A stretch of 64,000 nucleotides of DNA from NCBI GenBank assembly GCA_949296425.1, contig CASFPN010000042.1, positions 1-64,000 of the forward strand, in the 5' to 3' direction. Source of the stretch: an uncultured bacterium. Its GTDB lineage: Bacteria; Cyanobacteriota; Vampirovibrionia; Gastranaerophilales; Gastranaerophilaceae. Shown one piece after another: positions 26,467 through 35,545 of the stretch. The notes under the pieces are model-generated. The model ran no database searches, was not told the DNA's origin, and saw only the letters and a program-made list of their open reading frames with translations. Each line of letters opens with the position of its first letter. The stretch's first letter is position 1. The position numbers and the translations under genes were made by a program.

Positions 26467-26910
26467 ATGAAATTTGATATTGAATATGTGGAAAAATTAG
26501 CCAAGGTTTTAGCTGATAATTCTTTAACTGAAATTTCTTTGGAAGACGGAGAACAGGCTATTACTTTGAGGAAAGAGGTTATGGGAGTTGCGGCTACTCC
26601 TGTTGTTGCAGCCGCACCAGCGCCACAGCCGGCTCAAACAGTTTCTGTTCCGGCAGAACAAAAAGAAGTAAAAAAAGGCAAACCGTTGACATCTCCAATG
26701 GTTGGAACTTTCTATTCTGCGCCTTCTCCTGATGCGGAACCGTTTGTAAAGGTTGGTCAGTCAGTTAAAGAAGGTGATGTTGTTTGTATAGTTGAAGCTA
26801 TGAAACTTATGAATGAGATTGAAGCTGAATTTGCCGGTAAGATTACTGAAATTTGTGTTCAGGACGGACAGCCTGTAGAATTCGGACAGGTTTTGATGTA
26901 TATAGAATAG
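26467..26910 (+). CDS. accB: Biotin carboxyl carrier protein of acetyl-CoA carboxylase
   Basis: Carries biotin for the first committed step of fatty acid synthesis. The 147-aa protein has an N-terminal oligomerisation region, an Ala/Pro-rich linker (about residues 41-65) and the C-terminal biotinyl domain with EAMKLMNE. The biotinylated lysine is Lys113. AAAGG precedes the start. accC follows after 91 bases containing an inverted repeat. Confidence 0.97.
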   Translation: MKFDIEYVEKLAKVLADNSLTEISLEDGEQAITLRKEVMGVAATPVVAAAPAPQPAQTVSVPAEQKEVKKGKPLTSPMVGTFYSAPSPDAEPFVKVGQSVKEGDVVCIVEAMKLMNEIEAEFAGKITEICVQDGQPVEFGQVLMYIE

Positions 26911-26916
26911 CATTAA

Positions 26917-26986
26917 GGTAGGAAGTTAAGAAGTTTAGGAAATATGCAATTTAAAGCTTACCCTTTTAACTTCTTAACTTCTTACC
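26917..26986. repeat. Inverted repeat between accB and accC
   Basis: GGTAGGAAGTTAAGAAGTT (26917-26935) pairs with AACTTCTTAACTTCTTACC (26968-26986) with a single mismatch and a 32-base loop. Similar GGTAGGAAG-type units occur at 17350 and between rpoC1 and rpoC2. It is a dispersed palindrome that could also act as an mRNA processing or stability element. Confidence 0.7.
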
Positions 26987-27001
26987 CTCAAAAGAGGGAA
27001 T

Positions 27002-28354
27002 ATGTTTAGAAAAGTATTAATAGCAAACCGCGGTGAAATTGCGGTAAGAATTATAAGAGCATGCAGAGAAATCGGTATTCCGACAGTTGCAATTTATTCG
27101 CAGGCAGATGCAAATTCGCTTCATGTCAGACTGGCAACAGAAGCATATTGTATAGGACCTGCATCAAGTGCAAAGAGTTATCTTAGCATTCCGGCAATTA
27201 TTTCAGCTGCAATTGTATCAGGTGCTGACGCTATTCACCCGGGTTATGGCTTTATGTCTGAAAGAGCTGATTTTGCTGAAATTTGCGCAAAACACGGAAT
27301 TAAATTTATCGGACCTACCGCTGAAGCTATGCGAAAAATGGGAGATAAAGCGACTGCCCGTAAAACAATGATTGAAAATAATGTCCCTGTAACTCCCGGA
27401 ACAGGAATTTTGAAAACTCCGGCAGAGGTTAAAGAATTTGCTCACAAAGTCGGTTATCCGATTATCTTGAAAGCAACAGCAGGCGGCGGCGGAAAAGGTA
27501 TGAGAATTTGCCGCTCAGATGATGATGTTGAAACTAATATGAACTTGTGTCAGTCAGAAGCACAAAGCTTTTTCGGTAATCCTGATGTTTATGCAGAAAA
27601 ATATCTTGAAAATCCCCGCCATATTGAGGTTCAAATTCTTGCAGATCAGTACGGAAATGTTGTTCACTTAGGCGAAAGGGACTGCTCTATTCAAAGACGC
27701 CATCAAAAGCTTCTTGAAGAAGCGCCATCACCTGCTATTGATGAAGCTACTCGTAAGGAAATGGGTGCTGCTGCTGTTCGTGCTGCTAAAGCAATAAATT
27801 ATGAAAGCGCCGGAACTTGTGAATTCTTGCTTGACCATGACGGAAAATGGTATTTTATGGAAATGAATACAAGAATTCAGGTTGAACATTGTGTAACCGA
27901 AATGATTTCCAATGTTGATTTAGTCAGAGAGCAGATTATGATTGCCTCGGGCGAAAAACTTGATTTTACTCAGGATGAGATAGTACTTAGAGGTCATGCT
28001 ATAGAATGCCGTATAAATGCTGAAAATCCTGAAAAAGATTTTATGCCAAATCCCGGAACAATTACAGGTTATGTAACACCTGGCGGATTTGGTGTCAGAG
28101 TTGATTCACATGCTTATCAGGATTATAAAATTCCGCCTTATTATGATTCTATGATAGGGAAATTAATCTGCTGGGGCAGAACTCGTAATGAAGCTCGCCG
28201 CAGAATGTACAGAGCTTTGAAAGAATATGTAATAACAGGTATTGAAACAACTCTTCCTTTCCATCAGGAGATAATTGAGGATCCTGTATTTATGAGTGGT
28301 AATTTTAATACCGGGTTCATTGAAGATTTTTATAAAAGAACAGGTAAAAAATAG
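27002..28354 (+). CDS. accC: Biotin carboxylase subunit of acetyl-CoA carboxylase
   Basis: ATP-grasp enzyme that carboxylates the biotin of AccB. At 450 aa it has the normal length. The glycine-rich ATP loop [12 protein letters not shown] and the catalytic region [10 protein letters not shown] are intact, with HIEVQILAD and [12 protein letters not shown] between them. It is in an operon with accB. The carboxyltransferase genes accA and accD are not in this window. Confidence 0.97.
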   Translation: MFRKVLIANRGEIAVRIIRACREIGIPTVAIYSQADANSLHVRLATEAYCIGPASSAKSYLSIPAIISAAIVSGADAIHPGYGFMSERADFAEICAKHGIKFIGPTAEAMRKMGDKATARKTMIENNVPVTPGTGILKTPAEVKEFAHKVGYPIILKATAGGGGKGMRICRSDDDVETNMNLCQSEAQSFFGNPDVYAEKYLENPRHIEVQILADQYGNVVHLGERDCSIQRRHQKLLEEAPSPAIDEATRKEMGAAAVRAAKAINYESAGTCEFLLDHDGKWYFMEMNTRIQVEHCVTEMISNVDLVREQIMIASGEKLDFTQDEIVLRGHAIECRINAENPEKDFMPNPGTITGYVTPGGFGVRVDSHAYQDYKIPPYYDSMIGKLICWGRTRNEARRRMYRALKEYVITGIETTLPFHQEIIEDPVFMSGNFNTGFIEDFYKRTGKK

Positions 28355-28357
28355 TTA

Positions 28358-28390
28358 AAAAGCCGGAGGTTGCATATCTTCGGCTTTATT
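28358..28390 (+). terminator. Terminator after accC
   Basis: AAAGCCG (28359-28365) pairs with CGGCTTT (28381-28387); a short T-rich tail follows. It also lies at the end of the minus-strand XRE remnant. Confidence 0.6.
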
Positions 28391-28392
28391 AT

Positions 28393-28593
28393 TTAAAAAT
28401 CAGAAAAATCTTTTACAGGTATATCTAATTTTTCTGCAATATCTATTAAAAGCCCTAAACTCACAAACCTTTTTGCTGTTTCAATTTTTGCAAGGTGTTC
28501 TCTTGAAATATCTAATGCTTCAGCAAGCTGATTTTGTAGAGTCCTTTTGCTTTGCGGATTTTTATAAAAAGTATGTAGTCTTAAAGAGAACAA
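28393..28593 (-). pseudogene. Frameshifted XRE-type helix-turn-helix regulator
   Basis: The C-terminal half reads as a good XRE domain: QLAEALDISREHLAKIETAK followed by LGLLIDIAEKLDIPVKDF. The expected first helix, IKIRKAKGL, is present just upstream but in a different frame, with the break near 28540. In that other frame a stop codon (TAA followed by GAC TAC) precedes the helix and I find no ATG. I read this as a degraded gene. A sequencing error or a programmed shift cannot be excluded. Confidence 0.65.
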
Positions 28594-28634
28594 TAAGGAG
28601 GCTAATGAAAATTTTTGTAAATTTTTGTTTGTTG

Positions 28635-28640
28635 TACAAT
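28635..28640 (+). promoter_or_regulatory. -10 box adjacent to the MATE gene start
   Basis: TACAAT at 28635-28640, 8 bases before the ATG at 28649, with no Shine-Dalgarno between. The -35 region is only T-rich. Consistent with a leaderless or nearly leaderless transcript. Confidence 0.4.
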
Positions 28641-28648
28641 TTATATGT

Positions 28649-29962
28649 ATGAATAATCAGTTTAAGTATTACGCAAAGGAACTTTTAAACATTGCCCTGC
28701 CCATAATTATGGGAAACCTCGGGTTTATCCTGATAGGTGCGGGAGATGTACTTGTTGCCGGGCATCATTCAACGGATACATTAGCTGCAATAAGTATTGC
28801 AACAGCTATTACAAATTGTATTCAAACTTTTGGTGTCGGATTAATTTCTAGTGTATCGCCTCTTTTATCAAATTTTAGAGGTGAAAAGAAAAGTGCAAAA
28901 AAATATTTTTATCCGACAATAAGATTTGCCATGCTGCTGGCTTTTATTATAATGCTTGCTGTACTTGCATTTATACCGTTGATTGATTATGTACACTTTG
29001 AACCGAAACTTGTTCCTATGATTAAGGAATATATGTTCATAACTGCTTTTGCAACCTTTGGAGCGTATTTACATTCTGCTTTAAAAGAATTTTTACAGGC
29101 ATTTGAAATTGTTGTTGTCCCGAATTTAATTACTGCTATAGCTGTATTTTTAAATATTGCTCTTTGTTTTGCTATGGTATTCGGGTTTGGACCTATACCT
29201 TCAATGGGAGTAGTGGGTTTAGCTGTTGCAAGTTTTATCATAAGATATTTTATGGGATTTGCACTTTTAATATATTGTTTTACTTTGATGAACTTTAAAG
29301 ATCATAAAGATTTTGAGTATTATAAGAGTTTGATAAAAATCGGAATACCGATATCATGCGCTGTAATGGTTGAATTTATAGCGTTTAATAGTATTGCAAT
29401 ACTTATGGGCAGAGTGGCAGGTGTTTATGCAGCGGCACAGAATTTGGTTTGTACCTTAACAACAATATCTTTCATGGTTCCGTTTGCTGTTTCTAATGCT
29501 ATTGCCGTTAAGGTCGGGTTTGCCAACGGTGCAGGGAATATTAAAGATTTGAAACGTTATTCATTTGTCGGAATTGTTATGTGTGTAGGATTTATGATGT
29601 TGAGTGCACTGGTATTTTCAACGTTCCCTCATTTTCTTGTCGGTTTGTTTACACAGGATGACAATCTTGTCAAAATCTCAGTGCCTATTTTATATATTCT
29701 GGCGGTATTTCAAATCTTTGACGGGTTACAGGTGTCGCTTGCCGGAATTTTCAAAGGCATGAAGCGCACCGGAATTGTTTTGCTTTCCAATTTTATTGCA
29801 TACTGGCTGATTTCTATTCCTGTCGGGTATACTCTCGCATTTCATTATCACCTGAATTTAAAAGGTTTCTGGATGGGTTTAGCTTCTGCTGCAGTCATTT
29901 TATGCGCAATAATGTCTGCTATGCTCATTAAAAGTATTAAAAAATTGGAAACTGTTAAATAG
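28649..29962 (+). CDS. MATE family efflux transporter
   Basis: A 437-aa, roughly 12-helix inner-membrane protein of the multi-antimicrobial extrusion family, which exports drugs or metabolites using sodium or proton gradients. The N-terminal half begins LLNIALPIIMGNLGFILIGAGDVLVAG, written here only as its halves LLNIALPIIMGN and GAGDVLVAG, typical of the first helix and loop. I start at 28649 rather than the in-frame ATG at 28625. The substrate cannot be assigned. Confidence 0.9.
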   Translation: MNNQFKYYAKELLNIALPIIMGNLGFILIGAGDVLVAGHHSTDTLAAISIATAITNCIQTFGVGLISSVSPLLSNFRGEKKSAKKYFYPTIRFAMLLAFIIMLAVLAFIPLIDYVHFEPKLVPMIKEYMFITAFATFGAYLHSALKEFLQAFEIVVVPNLITAIAVFLNIALCFAMVFGFGPIPSMGVVGLAVASFIIRYFMGFALLIYCFTLMNFKDHKDFEYYKSLIKIGIPISCAVMVEFIAFNSIAILMGRVAGVYAAAQNLVCTLTTISFMVPFAVSNAIAVKVGFANGAGNIKDLKRYSFVGIVMCVGFMMLSALVFSTFPHFLVGLFTQDDNLVKISVPILYILAVFQIFDGLQVSLAGIFKGMKRTGIVLLSNFIAYWLISIPVGYTLAFHYHLNLKGFWMGLASAAVILCAIMSAMLIKSIKKLETVK

Positions 29963-30000
29963 CTTATTTTTATGCTAGAATAAACTTGAATGGAGGAATT

Positions 30001-30477
30001 ATGCATACAGAAGAAAGAACATTTGTGGCTATAAAGCCTGACGGAGTAAAAAGAGGTTGTGTCGGTGAAATTATCAGTCGTTTTGAGAAAAAAGGCTATA
30101 AACTAATCGGCATGAAGATGCTTCAGGTTACAGAAGATATTGCCGCAAAGCACTATGCCGAACATATCGGGAAACCGTTTTACCCCAATCTTGTAAAATA
30201 TATTACAAGTGGTCCGATTATTGCTATGGTATTTCAAGGTTACAAAGCTGTCCAGGGTATACGCCACCTATTAGGTGCAACTGACCCATGTGAAGCCGAT
30301 GTTGGTTCTATAAGAGCTGATTATGCACAATTAAAAGAATACAACACAATTCACGGTTCTGACAGTATAGAAAGTGCTGAAAGAGAGATAGCAATTTATT
30401 TCAAACCCGAAGAACTCTGTACAGATTACAAAAACATGATGGAATTAGTTACGGAAGATATTGATGAGCGCGAGTAA
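30001..30477 (+). CDS. ndk: Nucleoside diphosphate kinase
   Basis: Transfers phosphate from ATP to nucleoside diphosphates through a phosphohistidine. The active-site motif NTIHGSD gives His118. With the ATG at 30001 (GGAGG 5 bases upstream) it is 158 aa, slightly longer than the 140-150 usual, with a C-terminal extension. The start at 29986 would include the Shine-Dalgarno itself. Confidence 0.96.
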   Translation: MHTEERTFVAIKPDGVKRGCVGEIISRFEKKGYKLIGMKMLQVTEDIAAKHYAEHIGKPFYPNLVKYITSGPIIAMVFQGYKAVQGIRHLLGATDPCEADVGSIRADYAQLKEYNTIHGSDSIESAEREIAIYFKPEELCTDYKNMMELVTEDIDERE

Positions 30478-30565
30478 GCTGAGAGCGAGGTTTGTTATCA
30501 TTATGGCAAAGAGCTGTATAAGGTAACAACCGCAGTCCCGTTAAACGCGAACGAGTAAGATAAAA

Positions 30566-31681
30566 ATGGAAAACGAATATTTTAATTATGAATTAGTTCA
30601 TGAATGTAAACAGACAGGCGCAAGAGCCGGGATTTTAACAACTCCGCATGGAATGATTAAAACTCCGATTTTTATGCCTGTCGGAACTAATTCTGCAGTT
30701 AAAACTCTTACATCTGACCAAATTGCAGATACAGGCGCACAGATTATGCTTTCAAATTCATATCATCTGTATTTGCGTGCCGGTACAAAGCTTATAAAGC
30801 AGTTTGGCGGAATTCATAGCTGGATGAACTGGCATAAACCTGTGCTGACTGATTCCGGCGGTTTTCAGGTGTTTTCTTTAGGTCATTTAAATAAAATAAC
30901 TGAAGATGGTGTAGAATTCCGAGACCCCAAAGACGGCAAAAAACATTTTATAAATCCTGAGGTTTCAATGGAGATTCAACAAGATATCGGAGCCGATATA
31001 ATTATGGCTTTTGATCAGTGTGCCCCGTTTCCGTGTGATTATGATACGGCCAAAAAAGCAATGGAGCGTACTCACCGTTGGCTTGAAAGATGTTTTAAAG
31101 CAAAAACTAACCCGCGTCAAGCGCTTTTCCCGATTGTTCAGGGAGCTTTTTATGACGATTTGAGGCGTGAAAGCGCAAATGTAATCTCATCTTATGATGC
31201 TGTCGGATATGCAATAGGCGGACTTAGTGTAGGTGAAACAAAAGATATTATGAATCATTTTGTTGAATTTACGGCCCCTCTGCTTCCGAAATATAAACCC
31301 CGTTACTTAATGGGGGTTGGTACTCCTGAAGATTTACTTGACGGAATAAAGCGCGGAATTGATATGTTTGATTGTGTGCTGCCGACTCGTAATGCTCGTC
31401 ATGGATCATTTTTTACTTGGAACGGCAAATCAAATATTAAAACAAAACAGTATTACGATGATGAAAGACCGCTTGTTGAAGGTTGCAGCTGTTACGCATG
31501 CAAAAATCATTCAAGAGCATATATAAGACATTTGTGGAGATGCGGTGAAGCTACCGCTGCGACTCTTTTATCCATACATAATATTCAATTTCTTGTTGAG
31601 TTTTCTCAAAAATGCCGTGAGGCAATTTTGAACGACAGTTTCGGTGACTTTTACAACGAACATTACGCAGCTTTTTTATAG
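30566..31681 (+). CDS. tgt: Queuine/preQ1 tRNA-ribosyltransferase
   Basis: Exchanges guanine 34 of GUN-anticodon tRNAs for the queuosine precursor. At 371 aa it has normal length. Substrate motif DSGGFQVFSLG, the base-recognition region GGLSVGE and the nucleophile region DCVLPTRNARHG are present. The zinc ligands are in CSCYACKNH with a downstream histidine. Transcribed after ndk, with an 88-base gap. Confidence 0.97.
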   Translation: MENEYFNYELVHECKQTGARAGILTTPHGMIKTPIFMPVGTNSAVKTLTSDQIADTGAQIMLSNSYHLYLRAGTKLIKQFGGIHSWMNWHKPVLTDSGGFQVFSLGHLNKITEDGVEFRDPKDGKKHFINPEVSMEIQQDIGADIIMAFDQCAPFPCDYDTAKKAMERTHRWLERCFKAKTNPRQALFPIVQGAFYDDLRRESANVISSYDAVGYAIGGLSVGETKDIMNHFVEFTAPLLPKYKPRYLMGVGTPEDLLDGIKRGIDMFDCVLPTRNARHGSFFTWNGKSNIKTKQYYDDERPLVEGCSCYACKNHSRAYIRHLWRCGEATAATLLSIHNIQFLVEFSQKCREAILNDSFGDFYNEHYAAFL

Positions 31682-31693
31682 AATAATTTAAAT

Positions 31694-31790
31694 TCATCAG
31701 AAATTGTCCGTCTGAAATTGTTTCAGAAGCTTTTTCTGTAGAATTTTATTATATTAGACCCTGAAATAAATTCAGACGGATAGGATTAAG
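31694..31790. repeat. CTGAAA-type palindromic repeat
   Basis: GTCCGTCTGAA (about 31706) pairs with TTCAGACGGA (about 31774), enclosing TAGACCCTGAAATAAATTC. It is related to the CCTGAAACGAGTTCAGG palindromes at 9617-9640 and 43123-43145. It occupies the start of the 192-base gap after tgt. Confidence 0.5.
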
Positions 31791-31873
31791 TTAAACATAT
31801 ATAAAATTTTGATATCTTATTTGACTTTGATTAAAAAATCATTATTAACAAATTAGATAATGAGGATTTAGTT

Positions 31874-32062
31874 ATGGACAAAATTGATGATAATTTATCT
31901 GAAACTCAAACTGTTATTAATAAACCTGTAGAACCGGTCACAGTACATAATACTGATTATGAAACATTTGATATTAAAGATCCGATTGTTTGGTTATATC
32001 TGGATGACAATGAAACTCAAGGTTTGATGAATGCCGATTTTCTTGAATTTTTTACAATTTAA
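31874..32062 (+). CDS. Small acidic hypothetical protein, 62 aa
   Basis: A short, acidic protein (MDKIDDNLSETQTVINK at the N-terminus) with no recognisable domain. GAGGATTTAGTT precedes the ATG, giving a plausible ribosome-binding site. Its last 4 bases overlap the end of mutS on the other strand. Codon use looks like its neighbours. Probably a real small gene. Confidence 0.6.
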   Translation: MDKIDDNLSETQTVINKPVEPVTVHNTDYETFDIKDPIVWLYLDDNETQGLMNADFLEFFTI

Positions 32063-34635
32063 TTAAACAGATTTAATTGCGGAACTTCAACATTTGGCAT
32101 ATCATCAGAGCGTTTTCTTGTCGCAAGATTATTTGAATAATCCTTCTGCATTCTTGTCATTAAATCCTGTGACCGTTTAATAACGGCATTTGGCAAACCT
32201 GCCATTTTTGCAACTTGAATACCGTAACTTTTGCTTGCTCCGCCTTGAACAATTTTTCTTAAGAATTCAATTTCACCGTTTTCTTCACTGATTGTGATTC
32301 TGTAATTCTTTATTTGCGGATAAGTTTTTGTCATTACGTTTAATTCGTGATAATGAGTTGCGAATATGCATCGTGCTTTGATTTTTGTCGCAATATATTC
32401 CGCAACAGCCCATGCTATTGCAACACCATCATAAGTGCTTGTACCTCTGCCTATTTCATCAAGCAAAATAAAGCTTCTGTCAGTTGCAGAATTTAAAATA
32501 CACGCGGTTTCAACCATTTCTACCATAAATGTAGACTGACCGAGTGTAAGATCATCAGATGCTCCGACACGTGTAAAGATTTTATCTATTACTCCTATTT
32601 TGGCAAAATCAGCCGGAACCCATGATCCTATCTGCGCTAAAATTGCAATCAGCGCATTTTGGCGCATATAAGTAGATTTACCTGCCATATTAGGACCTGT
32701 TAAAATCATAAATTGTGTTGTATCCGATGAATTACATCTTAATTCCAAATCATTCGCTACATATTCCCCGAGCGGAAGAATTTTTTCGAGAACAGGATGC
32801 CGTCCGTTTTTAACAATAAAATCATCTGAGTCATCTATAATAGGCTTGCAGTAATTGTTTTCTACAGCAGCCACAGAAAGCCCGGTGAAAACATCGCATA
32901 AGGCTATACAATCAGCAATTTCACGGATTTTTGATACAAATTCTTTTGAATATTCTCTGAAATCACAGAATAATTTATATTCCAATTCTGTTGATTTAAA
33001 TTTAGCTGAAAGAACATCATCTTCATGTTTTTTTAGTTCTTCCGTTATAAATCTTTCACCGTTTGTCAGTGTTTGTTTCCTAATATATCCTTCCGGAATC
33101 TGGTCAAGATAAGAGTTTGAAATTTCTATAAAATAGCCAAATACCTTGTTGAATCCAACTTTAAGAAATTTTATTCCTGTTCTTTCCTTTTCATGTTCTT
33201 CAAATTCTTTAAGCCATTTTTCTCCGCCTGTTAAAAGCTCTCTGAAGTAATCAAGCTCTCCTGACACCCCTTCTTTTAAAATCCCGCCGTCTTTAATCAA
33301 TGCGGAAGCGTCTTCAGCTATGGTTCTGTCAATAAGTGCAGTGTATTCGACAATTTCATCTTTGTATTTTTCCACCTGTTCCAAAGGGTTGTATTTTAAG
33401 TTTGATGCTGTTTCCAAAAGGTCAGGTAAAATGGAAAGAGAAGCTTTAAGACTTAGAAAATCCTTTGGATTAGCCGAATTATTGGTCATTCTCGTGGCTA
33501 ATCTTTGAATGTCATATACTTTCTCCAGCAGATTGCTTAATTTAATTCTTTCATCACTTTTTTCAACCAGCTCGGAAATACAATTCTGGCGTTTAATTAT
33601 GTCCATGGAATTTTTTAAAGGCTGGCATATCCAATTTTTTAAAAGCCTTGCGCCCATATTAGTTTTGGTTTTATCTACAGACCATAATAATGAACCGAAA
33701 TTGTTTTTGTCACGCAGAGTTTCGGTAAGTTCAAGATTTTTTCTGGTGCTTCCGTCAAGAATCATAAATTCTGAGAGTTCATACGGTTCAATTCTCTCAA
33801 ATTTTGGGACATTTTCCATCATGTTTTCCCAAACGTAAGCAAGCAATGCTCCTGCTGCCCGAAATCCGAGTTTATATCTGCTGTATCCGAAGGCTTCAAG
33901 ACTTTCAGTTTTAAAAACCGCTTTCAGATTGTTGGCAGAAAAGTTTTCATCAAATACTGAGGTCGGAATTTTTGAACAGTTATAAACTTTGGTTATTTTT
34001 TCGGGAAGATTTATTTTTTCATCCGGAACTATTTGAAAAGGCATTATCTTTTCCCTGATAGAAGGTCCTATAACTTCTGTCGGAGCTATTCTCGCAAGCT
34101 CATCCATAATTAAATTCAAAGGAGCCTGTGTAACTTTAAATTCTCCGGTAGATATATCAGCGTATGAAAAACCATACAAATCGCTTTTTTCATCTTTAAA
34201 AAGTGCACAGATGTAATTGTTAGAATTTTGTTTTAAGAAGTTACTTTCCGTAATAGTTCCGGAAGTTATAATTCTTGTTACTCCGCGTTTTACAATGCCT
34301 TTGGCAAATTTGGGATCTTCAAGCTGATCGCATATAATAACTTTATAATTTTTTTGAACAAGTTTTTCAAGGTAATTATTGACTGCTTTTGCAGGAATTC
34401 CGGCAAGCGGAATTCTTCCGAATTTACCCTGTTCTCTGCCGGTTAAGGTAAGTTCCAGCTCTTTTGACATTGTAACAGCATCTTCAAAAAAAGTTTCATA
34501 AAAATCTCCCAGCCTGTAAAGAAGAATTTTGTCAGGGTGCTGGTGTTTAATTTTTAAATACTCCTGCATTGCAGGTGTTAGATCTTCTATTTTTATGTCA
34601 GCAGTATTGATATAATTGATTTCCGATTTTTTCAT
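32059..34635 (-). CDS. mutS: DNA mismatch repair protein MutS
   Basis: Recognises mismatches and recruits the repair machinery. At 858 aa it is the standard long form. The N-terminal mismatch-binding domain (KIKHQHPDKILLYRLGDFYE read in parts, with the key Phe in GDFYE), the Walker A TGPNMAGKSTYMRQ, the Walker B FILLDEIGRGTS and the ATHYHEL motif are present. I start at the ATG at 34635 rather than 34671 because a consensus promoter ends 7 bases upstream of it and would give a leaderless mRNA. Confidence 0.95.
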   Translation of the reverse strand: MKKSEINYINTADIKIEDLTPAMQEYLKIKHQHPDKILLYRLGDFYETFFEDAVTMSKELELTLTGREQGKFGRIPLAGIPAKAVNNYLEKLVQKNYKVIICDQLEDPKFAKGIVKRGVTRIITSGTITESNFLKQNSNNYICALFKDEKSDLYGFSYADISTGEFKVTQAPLNLIMDELARIAPTEVIGPSIREKIMPFQIVPDEKINLPEKITKVYNCSKIPTSVFDENFSANNLKAVFKTESLEAFGYSRYKLGFRAAGALLAYVWENMMENVPKFERIEPYELSEFMILDGSTRKNLELTETLRDKNNFGSLLWSVDKTKTNMGARLLKNWICQPLKNSMDIIKRQNCISELVEKSDERIKLSNLLEKVYDIQRLATRMTNNSANPKDFLSLKASLSILPDLLETASNLKYNPLEQVEKYKDEIVEYTALIDRTIAEDASALIKDGGILKEGVSGELDYFRELLTGGEKWLKEFEEHEKERTGIKFLKVGFNKVFGYFIEISNSYLDQIPEGYIRKQTLTNGERFITEELKKHEDDVLSAKFKSTELEYKLFCDFREYSKEFVSKIREIADCIALCDVFTGLSVAAVENNYCKPIIDDSDDFIVKNGRHPVLEKILPLGEYVANDLELRCNSSDTTQFMILTGPNMAGKSTYMRQNALIAILAQIGSWVPADFAKIGVIDKIFTRVGASDDLTLGQSTFMVEMVETACILNSATDRSFILLDEIGRGTSTYDGVAIAWAVAEYIATKIKARCIFATHYHELNVMTKTYPQIKNYRITISEENGEIEFLRKIVQGGASKSYGIQVAKMAGLPNAVIKRSQDLMTRMQKDYSNNLATRKRSDDMPNVEVPQLNLFN

Positions 34636-34642
34636 AGTTATA

Positions 34643-34671
34643 ATAATAATATAACATGACAAGGATTTCAA
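34643..34671 (-). promoter_or_regulatory. Promoter giving a leaderless mutS transcript
   Basis: Read on the minus strand: TTGAAA (34671-34666), a 17-base spacer, TATTAT (34648-34643), then 7 bases to the ATG at 34635. Transcription would start at the initiation codon. There is no Shine-Dalgarno. Confidence 0.65.
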
Positions 34672-34672
34672 T

Positions 34673-35272
34673 ATGGGATGTTTAAAAAATATTTTAAGAG
34701 CCGTGATTCTTACCCTGGCTGTTGTAGGTTTTATGTCGTTGGGCGGAAATGAACTTGTGGCAGGGTTAATTCATAATTATATAAATCCATCAAAAGATAC
34801 CCTGCTTGAAAGGGCTCAAAAGGTCGGGGATTTTTCGGAAATAAATGAGGAATTTGATATAGAAAAAGCTGCCGGCATTATGGGGTATAATGCTGTTGTT
34901 GCGGAACATAAAGCCTCAGGTCAGAAAATGTTTGTAGTTGAATCAGGTGATAAAGCTATATTGACCCAGGATGATATTAAATCAGATAATGTTGAAGAGA
35001 AGTTAAAGAAAGCAATAAGCAAGGTTAAATATCAGGCATTATCAGTAGACGATATAAAAGTAACAAAGCATGGGACAATGAATTCGTACGGTAAAGAAGT
35101 TCCTTTTGTAAAATTTGAAGCAAAGATCAAAAAGCTTCCGATTGGTGATGTTGGCGGCATTATTTCTGTAGCTAAAACAAAAGAGGGAGAGCCAAGACTT
35201 TTGATTTCAGCAAACGAAAAAGATAAATATTCGCAATTGATTTCTGATGAATTTTTCAGGAAAATAAAATAA
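34673..35272 (+). CDS. Membrane-anchored or secreted hypothetical protein, 199 aa
   Basis: An N-terminal hydrophobic segment (residues 6-24, ILRAVILTLAVVGFMSLGG) may be an anchor or an uncleaved signal. The remaining 170 residues are soluble, rich in lysine and acidic residues, with two beta-rich halves (YNAVVAEHKASGQKMFVVE and VPFVKFEAKI). AAGG lies 12 bases before the ATG. Divergent from mutS and followed by tRNA-Leu. Family not recognised. Confidence 0.75.
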   Translation: MGCLKNILRAVILTLAVVGFMSLGGNELVAGLIHNYINPSKDTLLERAQKVGDFSEINEEFDIEKAAGIMGYNAVVAEHKASGQKMFVVESGDKAILTQDDIKSDNVEEKLKKAISKVKYQALSVDDIKVTKHGTMNSYGKEVPFVKFEAKIKKLPIGDVGGIISVAKTKEGEPRLLISANEKDKYSQLISDEFFRKIK

Positions 35273-35311
35273 TTGCGTGCCGCCTTGGCTATAAATATTA
35301 AAGTCAAGATA

Positions 35312-35340
35312 TAGACAGATTGGATTTTTTGTGTTATTTT
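35312..35340 (+). promoter_or_regulatory. Promoter of tRNA-Leu
   Basis: TAGACA at 35312-35317, a 17-base spacer and TATTTT at 35335-35340, about 24 bases upstream of the tRNA. Confidence 0.5.
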
Positions 35341-35363
35341 AATGTTACTGAAAATTTAATCAT

Positions 35364-35447
35364 GTCGGAGTGGTGGAATGGTAGACACGTACGTTTCAGG
35401 TGCGTATGGAGAAATCTGTGTGGGTTCAAGTCCCATCTCCGACACCA
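35364..35447 (+). tRNA. tRNA-Leu (CAG anticodon), CCA encoded
   Basis: Acceptor stem GTCGGAG (35364-35370) pairs with CTCCGAC (35437-35443), discriminator A, then an encoded CCA (35445-35447). The anticodon loop TTCAGGT places CAG at 35397-35399. A long variable arm follows, as expected for class II tRNAs. The T-arm is GGGTTCAAGTCCC. Unlike the tRNA-Lys at 4006, this gene carries CCA. Confidence 0.95.
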
Positions 35448-35448
35448 T

Positions 35449-35484
35449 AAAACAGACGATGACTTTTGTTATCGTCTGTTTTAT
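35449..35484 (+). terminator. Terminator after tRNA-Leu
   Basis: AAAACAGACGAT (35449-35460) and ATCGTCTGTTTT (35471-35482) are perfectly complementary with a 10-base loop, ending in a T run. Confidence 0.75.
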
Positions 35485-35545
35485 TACCTTCTTACTAAAA
35501 TTACAAAGTCTTATAATTAAACAATTTGCTAAAAATTTTAAATAT

